A stretch of 64,000 nt of DNA from Streptomyces globisporus (GTDB lineage: Bacteria; Actinomycetota; Actinomycetes; Streptomycetales; Streptomycetaceae), in assembly GCA_014649555.1 (NCBI GenBank), contig BMTG01000004.1, forward strand, positions 310,001-374,000. The letters are read 5' to 3'. Each line of letters starts with the position of its first letter. The stretch's first letter is position 1. Under the pieces are notes generated by a model that saw nothing but the letters and a program-made list of their open reading frames with translations, did not search any database and was not told the origin of the DNA. This document shows, piece after piece, positions 35,659-44,126 of the stretch. The translations under genes and the position numbers were made by a program.

Positions 35659-36408
35659 ATGATCGAGTGGCGGCAGGCCGAATGGCGGACCACGGCCGGC
35701 AGGATCCGGGACGCGGCGATGTCGAGCGGCGCCCCGGTCACGTACGGGCTGATCGGCGTCTGCGGAGTGGTCTTCCTGATCAGCCCGCTCTCCGGGTTCG
35801 GCGGCGCCGCCCACCGGAGCGAGGAGGCGCTGCTCGCCGCGCAGGCCGCGTACTTCGAGCGGTGGGGGGTGATCCCCGCCGAACTGTGGGAGGGCTCCAC
35901 GCATGCCCTGATCACCCCGTTCACGGCGCTGTTCGTGCACGGCAGCTGGCTGCACCTGCTGGGGAACCTGCTGTTCCTGTACGTGTTCGGCGCGATGGCC
36001 GAGGAGCGCATGGGGCGGACGCGGTTCGCGCTGTTCTACGTGGGCTGCGGCTATGTGGCGCTGGTCTGTTACGCGGCGGCGCACACGGACTCCGAACAGA
36101 CGCTGGTCGGGGCGTCGGGGGCGATCTCCGCGGTGCTCGGCGCGTTCCTCTACCTCTTCCCCAAGGCCCGGGTGACGAGCCTGTTCCCGTTCCTCTTCTT
36201 CCTGCCGCTGCGGTTCCCCGCCTGGATCGTGCTGATCTTCTGGTTCGGGCTCCAGTGGGCGGCGGCGCAGGGCGCGGACGCCGGGCCGGGGGTGGCGTAT
36301 CTGGCGCATGTGGCCGGGTTCGCGGCGGGGTTCCTCTACGCCTGGGTGGGCTATGGGCGGAGAGCTAGAGTGAAGGTTCCAGCCACCGAGGGAGACAGCC
36401 AGCCGTGA
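35659..36408 (+). CDS. Rhomboid-family intramembrane serine protease
   Basis: A 249-residue membrane protease. HGSWLHLLGN (His94, Asn103 oxyanion side), catalytic Ser153 in VGASGA and His217 in LAHVAGF form the rhomboid active site, spread over six helices; the L1 loop between helix 1 and 2 is about 45 residues. The short basic tail after the last helix ends two bases into the next gene: the stop overlaps a GTG as GTGA. Substrates are unknown. Confidence 0.9.
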   Translation: MIEWRQAEWRTTAGRIRDAAMSSGAPVTYGLIGVCGVVFLISPLSGFGGAAHRSEEALLAAQAAYFERWGVIPAELWEGSTHALITPFTALFVHGSWLHLLGNLLFLYVFGAMAEERMGRTRFALFYVGCGYVALVCYAAAHTDSEQTLVGASGAISAVLGAFLYLFPKARVTSLFPFLFFLPLRFPAWIVLIFWFGLQWAAAQGADAGPGVAYLAHVAGFAAGFLYAWVGYGRRARVKVPATEGDSQP

Positions 36409-36686
36409 TCACCGCGATCGTGCTCATCAAGACCAGTGTGGACCGGATTCCGGAGATCGCCGAGGCCATCGCCGCGCTGGACAGCGTCAGCGAGGTCTTC
36501 TCCGTCACCGGCACCTACGACCTGATCGCCATGGTCCGGGTCGCCCGGCACGACGACCTCGCCGATGTCATCCCCGGCCGGATCAGCAAGATCCCGGGCG
36601 TCGAGGGCACGGACACCCATGTGGCGTTCCGTACGTACTCCCAGCACGACCTGGAAGCGGCGTTCGCCATCGGCCTCGACGCGTAA
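36405..36686 (+). CDS. Stand-alone RAM (Lrp/AsnC ligand-binding) domain protein
   Basis: A 93-residue protein that consists only of the Lrp effector-binding domain: TAIVLIKTSVDRIPE, EVFSVTGTYDLIAMV and the C-terminal strand HVAFRTYS. No DNA-binding part is present. Such stand-alone RAM proteins form dimers or octamers and may bind amino acids or modulate full-length Lrp proteins. The start GTG 36405 overlaps the rhomboid stop, so it is made together with the protease. Confidence 0.85.
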   Translation: MITAIVLIKTSVDRIPEIAEAIAALDSVSEVFSVTGTYDLIAMVRVARHDDLADVIPGRISKIPGVEGTDTHVAFRTYSQHDLEAAFAIGLDA

Positions 36687-36694
36687 CTCCGGCG

Positions 36695-36739
36695 CACTTC
36701 GGCCGGGGACGGGCAGCACGCCCGTCCCCGGCCGAAGTG
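36695..36739. terminator. Bidirectional terminator
   Basis: 19-base perfect arms (36695-36713 and 36721-36739, beginning CACTTCGGCCGGGG) and a 7-base loop between convergent genes ending at 36686 and 36751. Confidence 0.75.
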
Positions 36740-36750
36740 GTCTCCGGGCC

Positions 36751-38130
36751 TCAGACCTGCGGGGCCTCTCCCCGGTCCGGAACGCAGCGGCCGTCCTCGG
36801 TGCGGTACTTCCACTGGGCGCCCTCGCGGACCAGCTCGGTCACCGCGCGCAGGAAGCGGTCGATGTGCTCGTCGGGCGTACCGGCCCCGAAGCTGACGCG
36901 GATGGCGTTGAGCGACCGCTCGCCCGGCTCGGCCTCGGGGGCGCCGCACTCCCCCGGGTCCTGCGGGTCGCTGCCGAGGAGGGTGCGCACGAGCGGGTGG
37001 GCGCAGAAGAGACCGTCGCGCACGCCGATGCCGTACTCGGCGGAGAGGGCGGCGGCGAAGTGGGAGCTGTTCCAGCCGCGCACCACGAAGGAGATGACGC
37101 CGACCCGGGGCGCGTCGTCGCCGAACAGCGAGAGCACCTGCACCTCGGGCACCTCGGCGAGCCCTTCACGGACCCGGGACACCAGCTCCTGCTCCCGGGC
37201 GACCAGGCTGTCGAAGCCCGCCTCGGTGAGGGCCTTGCAGGCGGAGGCGATGGAGTAGACGCCGATGACGTTGGGCGAACCGGCCTCGTGGCGGGCGGCC
37301 GTGGTGTGCCAGTCGACGTCCACGCCCCCGTCGGCGCGCCGGGCGACCTTGCGGGACGCGCCACCGCCGGCGAGGTACGGCTCGGCGGCCTGGAGCCAGT
37401 CGGCGCGGCCGGCCAGGACCCCGGAGCCGAAGGGCGCGTACAGCTTGTGGCCGGAGAACGCGACCCAGTCGACGTCCAGTTCGGCGATGTCGACGGGGTG
37501 GTGCGGGGCGAGCTGGGCGGCGTCCAGGACGATGCGGGCGCCGTGCGCGTGGGCGGCGGCGGCCAGTTCCCGCACCGGCCACAGCTCTCCGGTCACGTTG
37601 GAGGCGCCGGTGACGCAGACGAGGGCCGGGCCGTAGGGCTCGCGGTCGGCGAGCGCGCGCTCCAGCGTCTCGACGGCCTGGTCCGGGGTGCGGGGTGCGT
37701 TGAGGTAGGTGACCTGGGCGTCGCGCCAGGGCAGCAGGGACGCGTGGTGCTCGGTCTCGTACACGAAGACCTGGCAGTTCGCGGGGATCGCGGCGGCCAG
37801 CAGGTTGAGGGAGTCGGTCGTGGAGCGGGTGAAGACCACCTGGTCCTCCGGGCGGCAGCCGAGGAACTCGGCGACCGTGCGGCGGCTGTTCTCGAAGAGG
37901 TCGGTGGAGAGCTGCGAGAGGTAGCCGGCGCCGCGGTGGACGCTGCCGTAGTACGGGGCGTACGCGGCGACGTCGTCCCAGACCCGCTGGAGGGCCGGGG
38001 CGCTGGCGGCGTAGTCGAGGGCGGCGTAGGTGACTTCACCGCCGGTGACGAGCGGAACGGTGACGTCCTGGCCCAGAACGGGCAGCGGGGCACAAACCGA
38101 CGGGTCGAGGGCAGCGGTGGAGACAGACAT
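36751..38130 (-). CDS. Cysteine-desulfurase-like class V aminotransferase under SAM-IV control
   Basis: A 459-residue PLP enzyme of the SufS/CsdA branch. The Schiff-base Lys is in SGHKLYAPF, DAAQLAPHHP holds the PLP Asp, ETEHHASLLPW the conserved His, and VRDGLFCAHPL a Cys at the catalytic Cys position of SufS. It probably takes sulfur from cysteine or a related substrate. ATG 38130 has GGGAG six bases upstream. The upstream SAM-IV riboswitch means it is switched off when S-adenosylmethionine is abundant, placing it in sulfur/methionine metabolism rather than housekeeping Fe-S assembly; no suf genes are adjacent. Confidence 0.85.
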   Translation of the reverse strand: MSVSTAALDPSVCAPLPVLGQDVTVPLVTGGEVTYAALDYAASAPALQRVWDDVAAYAPYYGSVHRGAGYLSQLSTDLFENSRRTVAEFLGCRPEDQVVFTRSTTDSLNLLAAAIPANCQVFVYETEHHASLLPWRDAQVTYLNAPRTPDQAVETLERALADREPYGPALVCVTGASNVTGELWPVRELAAAAHAHGARIVLDAAQLAPHHPVDIAELDVDWVAFSGHKLYAPFGSGVLAGRADWLQAAEPYLAGGGASRKVARRADGGVDVDWHTTAARHEAGSPNVIGVYSIASACKALTEAGFDSLVAREQELVSRVREGLAEVPEVQVLSLFGDDAPRVGVISFVVRGWNSSHFAAALSAEYGIGVRDGLFCAHPLVRTLLGSDPQDPGECGAPEAEPGERSLNAIRVSFGAGTPDEHIDRFLRAVTELVREGAQWKYRTEDGRCVPDRGEAPQV

Positions 38131-38257
38131 GGCGAACTCCCGTAACAGGCAGGCGAAACCCACGCGCCTGCGGATACGCGGCGGCGCGGAGAAGGAAGGA
38201 AAAAGTGCGCTGAAGAAGGGCGGTCAGCTCAGGGCGTGAAAAGCCCTGGGACGAGCC

Positions 38258-38278
38258 CTAACGCATTCGCTTGCTCAC
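38258..38278 (-). CDS. Possible six-codon leader ORF downstream of SAM-IV
   Basis: GTG AGC AAG CGA ATG CGT TAG (peptide MSKRMR) is preceded by GGGAGCC with a 7-base spacing, inside the roughly 320-base leader between the SAM-IV aptamer and the desulfurase-like gene. It includes the rare codon CGA. A small hairpin (AGGGC/GCCCT, 38231-38247) follows. It may be a real leader peptide or chance. Confidence 0.3.
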   Translation of the reverse strand: MSKRMR

Positions 38279-38324
38279 AGAAGGCTCCCTAGGGACCAGG
38301 ACCCCGGGGGCTGGCATCCGCTGG

Positions 38325-38453
38325 ATGCCGAGGGGCCCGCGCTTGCCGCAGACCTCGCTGCCTACGGCCTGGTCTTCACCCGGGGCACCCCGCCACGGAC
38401 GGAGGGTTGCCGGACAGCGGGCCGGGGCCGTAGTCGCTGTCACTCATGACCTG
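38325..38453 (-). promoter_or_regulatory. SAM-IV riboswitch
   Basis: On the minus strand the conserved actinobacterial SAM-IV sequence is evident: GGTCATGAGTGACAGCG, GCTGTCCGGCAACCCTCC, GGCGGGGTGCCCCGGGTGAAG and GACCAGG closing the first helix, followed by GCGAGGTCTGCGGCAAGC with the additional pseudoknot helix. It binds S-adenosylmethionine. The output mechanism is not obvious: the start codon is still about 195 bases downstream. Confidence 0.9.
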
Positions 38454-38488
38454 CGCAGCATCTTGCCATACGTGTCCGCACGCGCAAG

Positions 38489-38517
38489 GGCGCAGTCCGG
38501 CATCCGGACTGCGCCCT
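38489..38517. terminator. Terminator of trpD
   Basis: GGGCGCAGTCCGG (38489-38501) and CCGGACTGCGCCC (38505-38517), 13-base arms with a 3-base loop, between the trpD stop and the SAM-IV riboswitch. Confidence 0.7.
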
Positions 38518-38557
38518 GCGTCACACCGTGTGCGCCGGAGGTGCCTCTCCGGCGCGC

Positions 38558-39622
38558 TCAGGCGTTGCTGGCCGCCACCCAGCGCTCCAGGGCCCGCTTG
38601 GCCGCCCCGGAGTCGATGGACTCGGCCGCCACCGCGATCTTCGCCGCGAGCTGCTCGGTCAGCGTGCCGGGGCCGGGGTCCAGGGCGACCAGGGCCGCCG
38701 CCGAGTTGAGCAGCACCGCCTCGCGGACCGCGCCGCTCTCGCCGTCCAGCAGGCGGCGGGCCACATCGGCGTTGTACGAGGCGTCGGCGCCGCGCAGCGC
38801 CTCGACCGGGACGATGGGCAGCCCCACGTCGCGCGGGTCGAACGCCTCCTCGCGGACCGCGCCGTCGCGCACCACCCAGACCCGGGAGGTGGCGGTGGTG
38901 GTCAGCTCGTCGAGCCCGTCGTCGCCGCGGAAGACGAGGGCGGAGTTGCCCCGGTCGGCCAGCACGCCCGCGACGATGGGCGCCATCCGGGCGTCGGCGA
39001 CCCCGACGGCCTGGGAGCGCACCTGGGCCGGGTTGGTGAGGGGGCCCAGGATGTTGAAGGTGGTCTGCGCGCCGAGCTCCTTGCGGGCCTTGGCGGCGTA
39101 CCGCAGGGCGGGGTGGAACTTCACGGCGAAGCAGAAGGTGATGCCCGCCTGCTCGGCCACCTCGACCACCCGCCGCGGGGTCAGCTCCAGGTTGACGCCG
39201 AGCTTCTCCAGTACGTCGGAGGAGCCGCTCGCGGAGGACGCGGCCCGGTTGCCGTGCTTGACGACCTTGGCGCCGGTGCCGGCGATGACGATCGCGGACA
39301 TGGTGGAGATGTTGACGGTCTTGGCGAGGTCGCCACCGGTGCCGACGATGTCGACGGTGCGGCCGGGCACCTCGATGGTGTTGGCGTGCGCGTACATCGC
39401 ACGGACCAGGCCGGTGACCTCGTCGACGGTCTCGCCCTTGGCCCGCAGCGCCACGGCGAACCCGGCGATCTGCGCGTCGGTGGCCTCACCGCTCATGATG
39501 CGGTCCATGGCCCAGGCGGTCTCCTCGGAGCTGAGGTTCTCGCCGCGCAGCAGGGGGTTCAGGAGGCCGGGCCAGGAACGGTCCGCCACGCTGTCGCCGC
39601 CGTTCGGGGTCACAACGTTCAT
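38558..39622 (-). CDS. trpD: Anthranilate phosphoribosyltransferase
   Basis: A 354-residue enzyme that transfers phosphoribose from PRPP to anthranilate, the second step from chorismate to tryptophan. It shows VDIVGTGGD and [15 protein letters not shown] for PRPP and magnesium, NISTMSA, and [10 protein letters not shown]. It is away from other trp genes but syntenic with mycobacterial Rv2192c, next to the cytochrome bc1 genes. It uses the product of the trpEG fusion found 24 kb away. No Trp attenuator is visible in front of it. Confidence 0.93.
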   Translation of the reverse strand: MNVVTPNGGDSVADRSWPGLLNPLLRGENLSSEETAWAMDRIMSGEATDAQIAGFAVALRAKGETVDEVTGLVRAMYAHANTIEVPGRTVDIVGTGGDLAKTVNISTMSAIVIAGTGAKVVKHGNRAASSASGSSDVLEKLGVNLELTPRRVVEVAEQAGITFCFAVKFHPALRYAAKARKELGAQTTFNILGPLTNPAQVRSQAVGVADARMAPIVAGVLADRGNSALVFRGDDGLDELTTTATSRVWVVRDGAVREEAFDPRDVGLPIVPVEALRGADASYNADVARRLLDGESGAVREAVLLNSAAALVALDPGPGTLTEQLAAKIAVAAESIDSGAAKRALERWVAASNA

Positions 39623-39685
39623 GGTCCGCTCCAGGGTCCACAGCCGGTCAGAAGAGTCGGCTCCACCCTATCCAGCCCCGGGGAC

Positions 39686-39725
39686 CGCGAAGAGCCCCGT
39701 CCATCGAATGGACGGGGCTCTCGCG
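39686..39725. terminator. Terminator of the qcrCAB operon
   Basis: AGAGCCCCGTCCAT pairs with ATGGACGGGGCTCT, extended by a CGCGA/TCGCG outer helix, 21 bases past the qcrB stop. Confidence 0.7.
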
Positions 39726-39745
39726 GTGGCGATCAGGTCGGGTGA

Positions 39746-41395
39746 TCAGTGGTGGCCGTGGCCCTCGCTGATCTCCTTGTACTCCTCGGCGCTCGCCTTG
39801 GGAATCTGGTTCCCGTCGGCGAAGTACCCCTTGCTGAGCTTGGCGCGCAGCTTCTGGACCGGGGAGATCTTGCGCTTGACGCCGTTCTCGTCGACCGCGG
39901 GGCCGAGTTCGAGAGGCTTGTACTGCTCGTGCGCCGTGAGCGTGTGCAGCTGCCCCTGGCTGAGCGGCTCGTGGATCTCCACGAACTCACCGTGCGGCAG
40001 GCGCTTGATGATGCCGGTCTCGCGACCGTGCAGCACCTTGTCCTTGTCGCGGCGCTGGAGGCCGAGGCAGATCCGCTTGGTGACGATGAACGCGATGACC
40101 GGTCCGGCGAAGAAGAAGATCCGGACGAACCAGGTGATCGAGTTGATCGACAGGTGGAAGTGCGTGGCCCACAGGTCGTTTCCACCGCCGACGAGGCCGA
40201 CGAAGTACGCCGTGATCCAGGCGACGCCGAACGCGGTCCGGGTCGGGGCGTTGCGCGGGCGGTCCAGGATGTGGTGCTCGCGCTTGTCGCCGGTGATCCA
40301 GGACTCGATGAACGGGTAGAGCGCGATGACACCGAGCACCAGACCGAAGGCGACCAGCGGGATGAACACGCCCAGGACGAGCGTGTGGCCCCACAGGTTG
40401 ATCTCCCAGCCCGGCATCACACGGACCAGACCCTCGGCGAAGCCCATGTACCAGTCGGGCTGGGCGCCGGTGGACACCTGGTCGACCCGGTACGGGCCGA
40501 GGGCCCAGATCGGGTTGATCGTGGCGATGGCCGAGATGATCGCGATCACGCCGAAGACGAGGAAGAAGAACCCTCCGGCCTTCGCCATGTACACGGGCAG
40601 CAGCGGCATGCCGACGACGTTCTTGTTGGTCCGGCCGGGACCCGCGAACTGCGTGTGCTTGTGGTAGAAGACCAGGATCAGGTGGGCCACCAGCAGGCCG
40701 AGCATGATGCCCGGCAGCAGCAGGATGTGGATCGAGTAGAACCGGGCCACGAAGTCGTGGCCGGGGAACTCGCCGCCGAACAGGAACATCGAGATGTACG
40801 TACCGACGATCGGCACGGACAGGATCGCGCCCTGCGTGAAGCGGACACCCGTACCGGAGAGCAGGTCGTCCGGGAGGGAGTAGCCGGTGAACCCGGTGAA
40901 CATGCCGAGCACGAACAGCAGGAAGCCGAAGAGCCAGTTGATCTCGCGCGGCTTGCGGAAGGCGCCCGTGAAGAAGACGCGCATCATGTGCACGAACATG
41001 CCGGCCAGGAAGATCAGGGCGGCCCAGTGGTGGATCTGCCGGACCAGCAGACCGCCGCGGACCTCGAAGCTGATCTTCAGGGTCGAGGCGTAGGCCTCGG
41101 ACATCCGGATGCCCTGCATGGGCTCGTACGGACCGTGGTAGACGATCTCGCCCATGCTCGGCTGGAAGAACAGCGTCAGATACACACCCGTGAGGATGAT
41201 GATGATGAAGCTGTAGAGGCAGACCTCACCGAGCATGAAGGACCAGTGGTCCGGGAAGATCTTGCGCATGTTGGCCTTGGCGAGGCCGTAGATGCCCAGC
41301 CGGCCGTCCGCCCAGTCGGCAACCCGCTCGCCGGCCGGAGCCTTGCGCCCGCTCGCCGGTTCGGCGGCGGAGGGGTTCTTTGTCGCAGTACTCAT
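39746..41395 (-). CDS. qcrB: Cytochrome bc1 complex cytochrome b subunit
   Basis: A 549-residue membrane protein, the quinol-oxidising core of the actinobacterial bcc complex. The b-type part has eight helices with heme-ligand His pairs (QIHHWAALIF, YSIHILLLPG) and the quinol-site PEW-like region; a C-terminal extension of over 100 soluble residues is typical for actinobacteria. ATG 41395 overlaps the qcrA stop as ATGA; the longer open frame upstream is a shadow of qcrA. It forms a supercomplex with the aa3 oxidase encoded downstream in the window. Confidence 0.95.
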   Translation of the reverse strand: MSTATKNPSAAEPASGRKAPAGERVADWADGRLGIYGLAKANMRKIFPDHWSFMLGEVCLYSFIIIILTGVYLTLFFQPSMGEIVYHGPYEPMQGIRMSEAYASTLKISFEVRGGLLVRQIHHWAALIFLAGMFVHMMRVFFTGAFRKPREINWLFGFLLFVLGMFTGFTGYSLPDDLLSGTGVRFTQGAILSVPIVGTYISMFLFGGEFPGHDFVARFYSIHILLLPGIMLGLLVAHLILVFYHKHTQFAGPGRTNKNVVGMPLLPVYMAKAGGFFFLVFGVIAIISAIATINPIWALGPYRVDQVSTGAQPDWYMGFAEGLVRVMPGWEINLWGHTLVLGVFIPLVAFGLVLGVIALYPFIESWITGDKREHHILDRPRNAPTRTAFGVAWITAYFVGLVGGGNDLWATHFHLSINSITWFVRIFFFAGPVIAFIVTKRICLGLQRRDKDKVLHGRETGIIKRLPHGEFVEIHEPLSQGQLHTLTAHEQYKPLELGPAVDENGVKRKISPVQKLRAKLSKGYFADGNQIPKASAEEYKEISEGHGHH

Positions 41396-42444
41396 CCGCG
41401 CTCCCAGAAGGCAGCACCGACGGGCTCGTCGAAGTCGCCGAGCGCCTCGAGGTTGCCCTCGCTGTTGACACCGATCCGCAGCTGCGGAAGCGGGTGGCCG
41501 GCCGGACCGAAGATGACGCGAGCGCCGTCGGAGAGGTCGAAGGTGGACTGGTGGCACGGGCAGAGCACGTGATGCGTCTGCTGCTCGTACAGGCTGATCG
41601 GGCAGCCGACGTGGGTGCAGATCTTGGAGAACGCGACGATGCCCTCGTGGGCCCAGTCACGCTGGCGCTTGTCCTTGATGTCGTCCGGCTCGATGCGGAC
41701 GATCATCAGGGCGGCCTTGCCCATCTGCGTCTGGAAGTCGTGCGACTCCGGGTCGAGCCCCTCGGGCATGGCGAAGGCCAGCGACCCGACGGTGATGTGC
41801 TCGGGGCGCAGCGGCTTCATCGTGTTCATGTTGATGAGCTGCTTGCCCTCCGCCCAGAGGGTGTTGCGGAGCTTCTTCTCCGGCAGCGGACCGAGGTCGC
41901 GCAGCAGGACCACGCCGGAGAGCGGCACCAGGGCCAGCGCACCGAACATGGTGTTGCGGATCAGCTTGCGACGGCCGATCGCGGACTCCTCGGCGCCGGC
42001 CGCGAAGTCGGCCATGACCTGGGCCTTGACCTCGGGCGTTGCCTCGATCGGGTGACGCTCGGCGGCGACCTCCACGTCGGACATCAGGGTGCGCGCCCAG
42101 TGGACGGCTCCTGCGCCGATGAAGAAGAGCGCCGCGCCCAGGGTGAGACCCAGGGAGAAGTTGAGCGCGCTCACATGGCCGAACGGCCAGATGTAGACGA
42201 TCTTGTCCACCGGGAAGATGACGTAGGAGGCGATGAAGCCCACCGTCGCCAGCATCGAGAGGGTGAACATGAGCGCGACGGCCCGCTCCGAGCGGTTCGC
42301 GGCGCGTTCGTCCAGGTCCTGGATGCGCGGCTTGTGAGCCGGCAGCCCCGGGTCGGCGAACGGGTCGTCCGTACCCTCGACCGCGCCGTGCGCGGTCTCC
42401 TGCACAGCGGGCAGGCTGTCTTCTGGAATCTGTTGGCTACTCAT
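41392..42444 (-). CDS. qcrA: Cytochrome bc1 complex Rieske iron-sulfur subunit
   Basis: A 350-residue Rieske protein. Three helices in the first 180 residues (two near 55-120, one near 165-185) anchor it, which is the actinobacterial form; other bacteria have one helix. The [2Fe-2S] motifs are ICTHVGCP and LCPCHQS. It moves electrons from quinol to the diheme cytochrome QcrC. Both ends overlap neighbours by ATGA, so translation of qcrC, qcrA and qcrB is coupled. Confidence 0.95.
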   Translation of the reverse strand: MSSQQIPEDSLPAVQETAHGAVEGTDDPFADPGLPAHKPRIQDLDERAANRSERAVALMFTLSMLATVGFIASYVIFPVDKIVYIWPFGHVSALNFSLGLTLGAALFFIGAGAVHWARTLMSDVEVAAERHPIEATPEVKAQVMADFAAGAEESAIGRRKLIRNTMFGALALVPLSGVVLLRDLGPLPEKKLRNTLWAEGKQLINMNTMKPLRPEHITVGSLAFAMPEGLDPESHDFQTQMGKAALMIVRIEPDDIKDKRQRDWAHEGIVAFSKICTHVGCPISLYEQQTHHVLCPCHQSTFDLSDGARVIFGPAGHPLPQLRIGVNSEGNLEALGDFDEPVGAAFWERG

Positions 42445-43250
42445 GACTTCTTGGCCTTAGCGGTGTGGGCCGCGACCCAAACGGCGACTGCGACGAGCGC
42501 GCCGAGTCCGAAGATCCAGGCGAACAGACCTTCGCTGACCGGACCGAGACCGCCGAGGGCCAGACCGCCGGGGCTCTCCGTCTCGTCACCGTTCACGGAC
42601 TCGATGTACGCGATGATGTCCTTCTTCTCCTGCTCCGGCATCGTCGTGTCGGGGAAGGAGGGCATGCTCTGCGGGCCGGTCTGCATGGCCTCGTAGATGT
42701 GCTTCGGGCTCACACCTTCGAGGTCCGGTGCGTACTTGCCCTCGGTCAGGGCCCCGCCCTTACCGGTGAAGTTGTGGCACTGGGCGCAGTTGGTGCGGAA
42801 CAGCTCGCCGCCGTTGGCGACGTCCGCGCCCGCCGGGTCGACCTGCTTGTCGGTCGGGGTGACCGGACCGGCGCCGAGCGACGCGATGTACGCCGCGAGC
42901 TGGTCGATCTCAGCCTGGCTGTAGATGACCTTCTTCTTCGGTACCTGGGCGCCCGGCTGCTGCGCGGGCATCCGGCCCGTACCGACCTGGAAGTCGACGG
43001 CGGCGGAGCCCACGCCCACGAGGGACGGCCCGTCGGTGGTGCCCTGACCGCCGGTTCCGTGGCAGCTGGCGCAGCCTACGGAGTAGAGCTTCTTGCCCTC
43101 TTCGATGGCGAGGGACTGGGCGGTTTCATCGGCCTGCGCCTTGCCCGCAGGCGCAAACGCGGCGTACAGCCCCCCGGTAGCCGCCAGCGCGAGGAGTAGT
43201 ACGACGACCGCCGCCAGCGGATGGCGTCGTCGTGCGGAGAGCTTTTTCAC
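42441..43250 (-). CDS. qcrC: Cytochrome bc1 complex diheme cytochrome c subunit
   Basis: A 269-residue membrane-anchored cytochrome cc. After an N-terminal signal anchor come two heme sites, CASCH (Cys60, Cys63, His64) and CAQCH (Cys155, Cys158, His159), and a C-terminal helix (FAWIFGLGALVAVAVWVAAH). It replaces soluble cytochrome c by passing electrons directly to the aa3 oxidase. Start GTG 43250; the gap to ctaE is 56 bases with no terminator, so ctaE-qcrC-qcrA-qcrB is probably one operon. Confidence 0.95.
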   Translation of the reverse strand: MKKLSARRRHPLAAVVVLLLALAATGGLYAAFAPAGKAQADETAQSLAIEEGKKLYSVGCASCHGTGGQGTTDGPSLVGVGSAAVDFQVGTGRMPAQQPGAQVPKKKVIYSQAEIDQLAAYIASLGAGPVTPTDKQVDPAGADVANGGELFRTNCAQCHNFTGKGGALTEGKYAPDLEGVSPKHIYEAMQTGPQSMPSFPDTTMPEQEKKDIIAYIESVNGDETESPGGLALGGLGPVSEGLFAWIFGLGALVAVAVWVAAHTAKAKKS

Positions 43251-43306
43251 GGATTACCCCGGTGTCAGGATCTTCTGCGTCGATGGTGGGCGGGTGCGAA
43301 CCCGGG

Positions 43307-43927
43307 TTACTTGATCATGTAGATCGTTGCGAACAGGCCGATCCATACGACATCGACGAAGTGCCAGTAGTAGGACACGACGATGGCGGCGGTGGCCTGA
43401 TCGTGGGTGAACCTCTTGGCCGCGTACGTTCTGCCGAGGACCAGCAGGAAGGCGATGAGACCGCCTGTCACGTGCAGACCATGGAAGCCGGTGGTCAGGT
43501 AGAACACCGAGCCGTAGGGGTCGGACGAGAGGGAGAGCCCCGCGTCCTTGACCAGCTCGGTGTACTCCAGGACCTGGCCGCCGATGAAGATCGCACCCAT
43601 CACGAACGTGATGATGAACCAGGTGCGGAGCTTCTTCACATCGCCCCGCTCGGCGGCGAAGACGCCGAGCTGGCAGGTGAGTGAGGAGAGCACCAGGATC
43701 GTGGTGTTCGTCGCCGAGAACGGGAAGTTCAGATGATCGGACATCTCCTTCCAGTAATCGGGTCCCATCACCGATCGCAGGGTGAAGTACATCGCGAAGA
43801 GGGCCGCGAAGAACATCAGCTCGGAACTCAACCAGATGATGGTTCCGACGCTGGTGAGGTTCGGCCGATTGACCGACGGGTGCGCGTGCCCGGTTTCTAC
43901 TGTCGTTGCTGTCGCCACGACCGACAT
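43307..43927 (-). CDS. ctaE: Cytochrome c oxidase subunit III
   Basis: A 206-residue five-helix subunit (actinobacterial form lacking the first two helices of mitochondrial COX3). Motifs: [22 protein letters not shown] and [14 protein letters not shown]. It stabilises subunit I. It leads the bcc operon rather than standing with ctaCDF, as in mycobacteria. There is no Shine-Dalgarno before the ATG, and the start codon is the first triplet of the 3' arm of a perfect 10-base inverted repeat. Confidence 0.93.
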   Translation of the reverse strand: MSVVATATTVETGHAHPSVNRPNLTSVGTIIWLSSELMFFAALFAMYFTLRSVMGPDYWKEMSDHLNFPFSATNTTILVLSSLTCQLGVFAAERGDVKKLRTWFIITFVMGAIFIGGQVLEYTELVKDAGLSLSSDPYGSVFYLTTGFHGLHVTGGLIAFLLVLGRTYAAKRFTHDQATAAIVVSYYWHFVDVVWIGLFATIYMIK

Positions 43928-43938
43928 TATGTCGGTCG
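43918..43938 (-). promoter_or_regulatory. Palindrome enclosing the ctaE start codon
   Basis: CGACCGACAT, one A, ATGTCGGTCG on the minus strand: perfect 10-base arms, start ATG at the beginning of the second arm. In mRNA it would fold into a stable hairpin over the initiation site if the transcript begins upstream; as DNA it is a good operator shape. Confidence 0.5.
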
Positions 43939-44126
43939 CTTATCCCGCCCTCACCCCGGGGGGTGCCGTTCGGTGTGTCCGTACCGTCCGCAGGGGTCCC
44001 ACCCTGCGCCGAACGGCCCATCGGATCGTCGTCATTACCGGTGCTGACGGCCGGTCGGGCGGAGTACGATCCGCGCATCGGTTCATGCCCCGAGAGCCCC
44101 GACGACGTCGATGTCACGGAGGAACA

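Noticed and set aside
38271-40319. 682-codon frame opposite trpD and qcrB
   Set aside because: Runs antisense across two well-supported genes and a riboswitch; no domain.
43782-44126. N-terminal extension of the receiver protein
   Set aside because: Antisense to ctaE; good Shine-Dalgarno at 44115-44122 supports the start at 44127.
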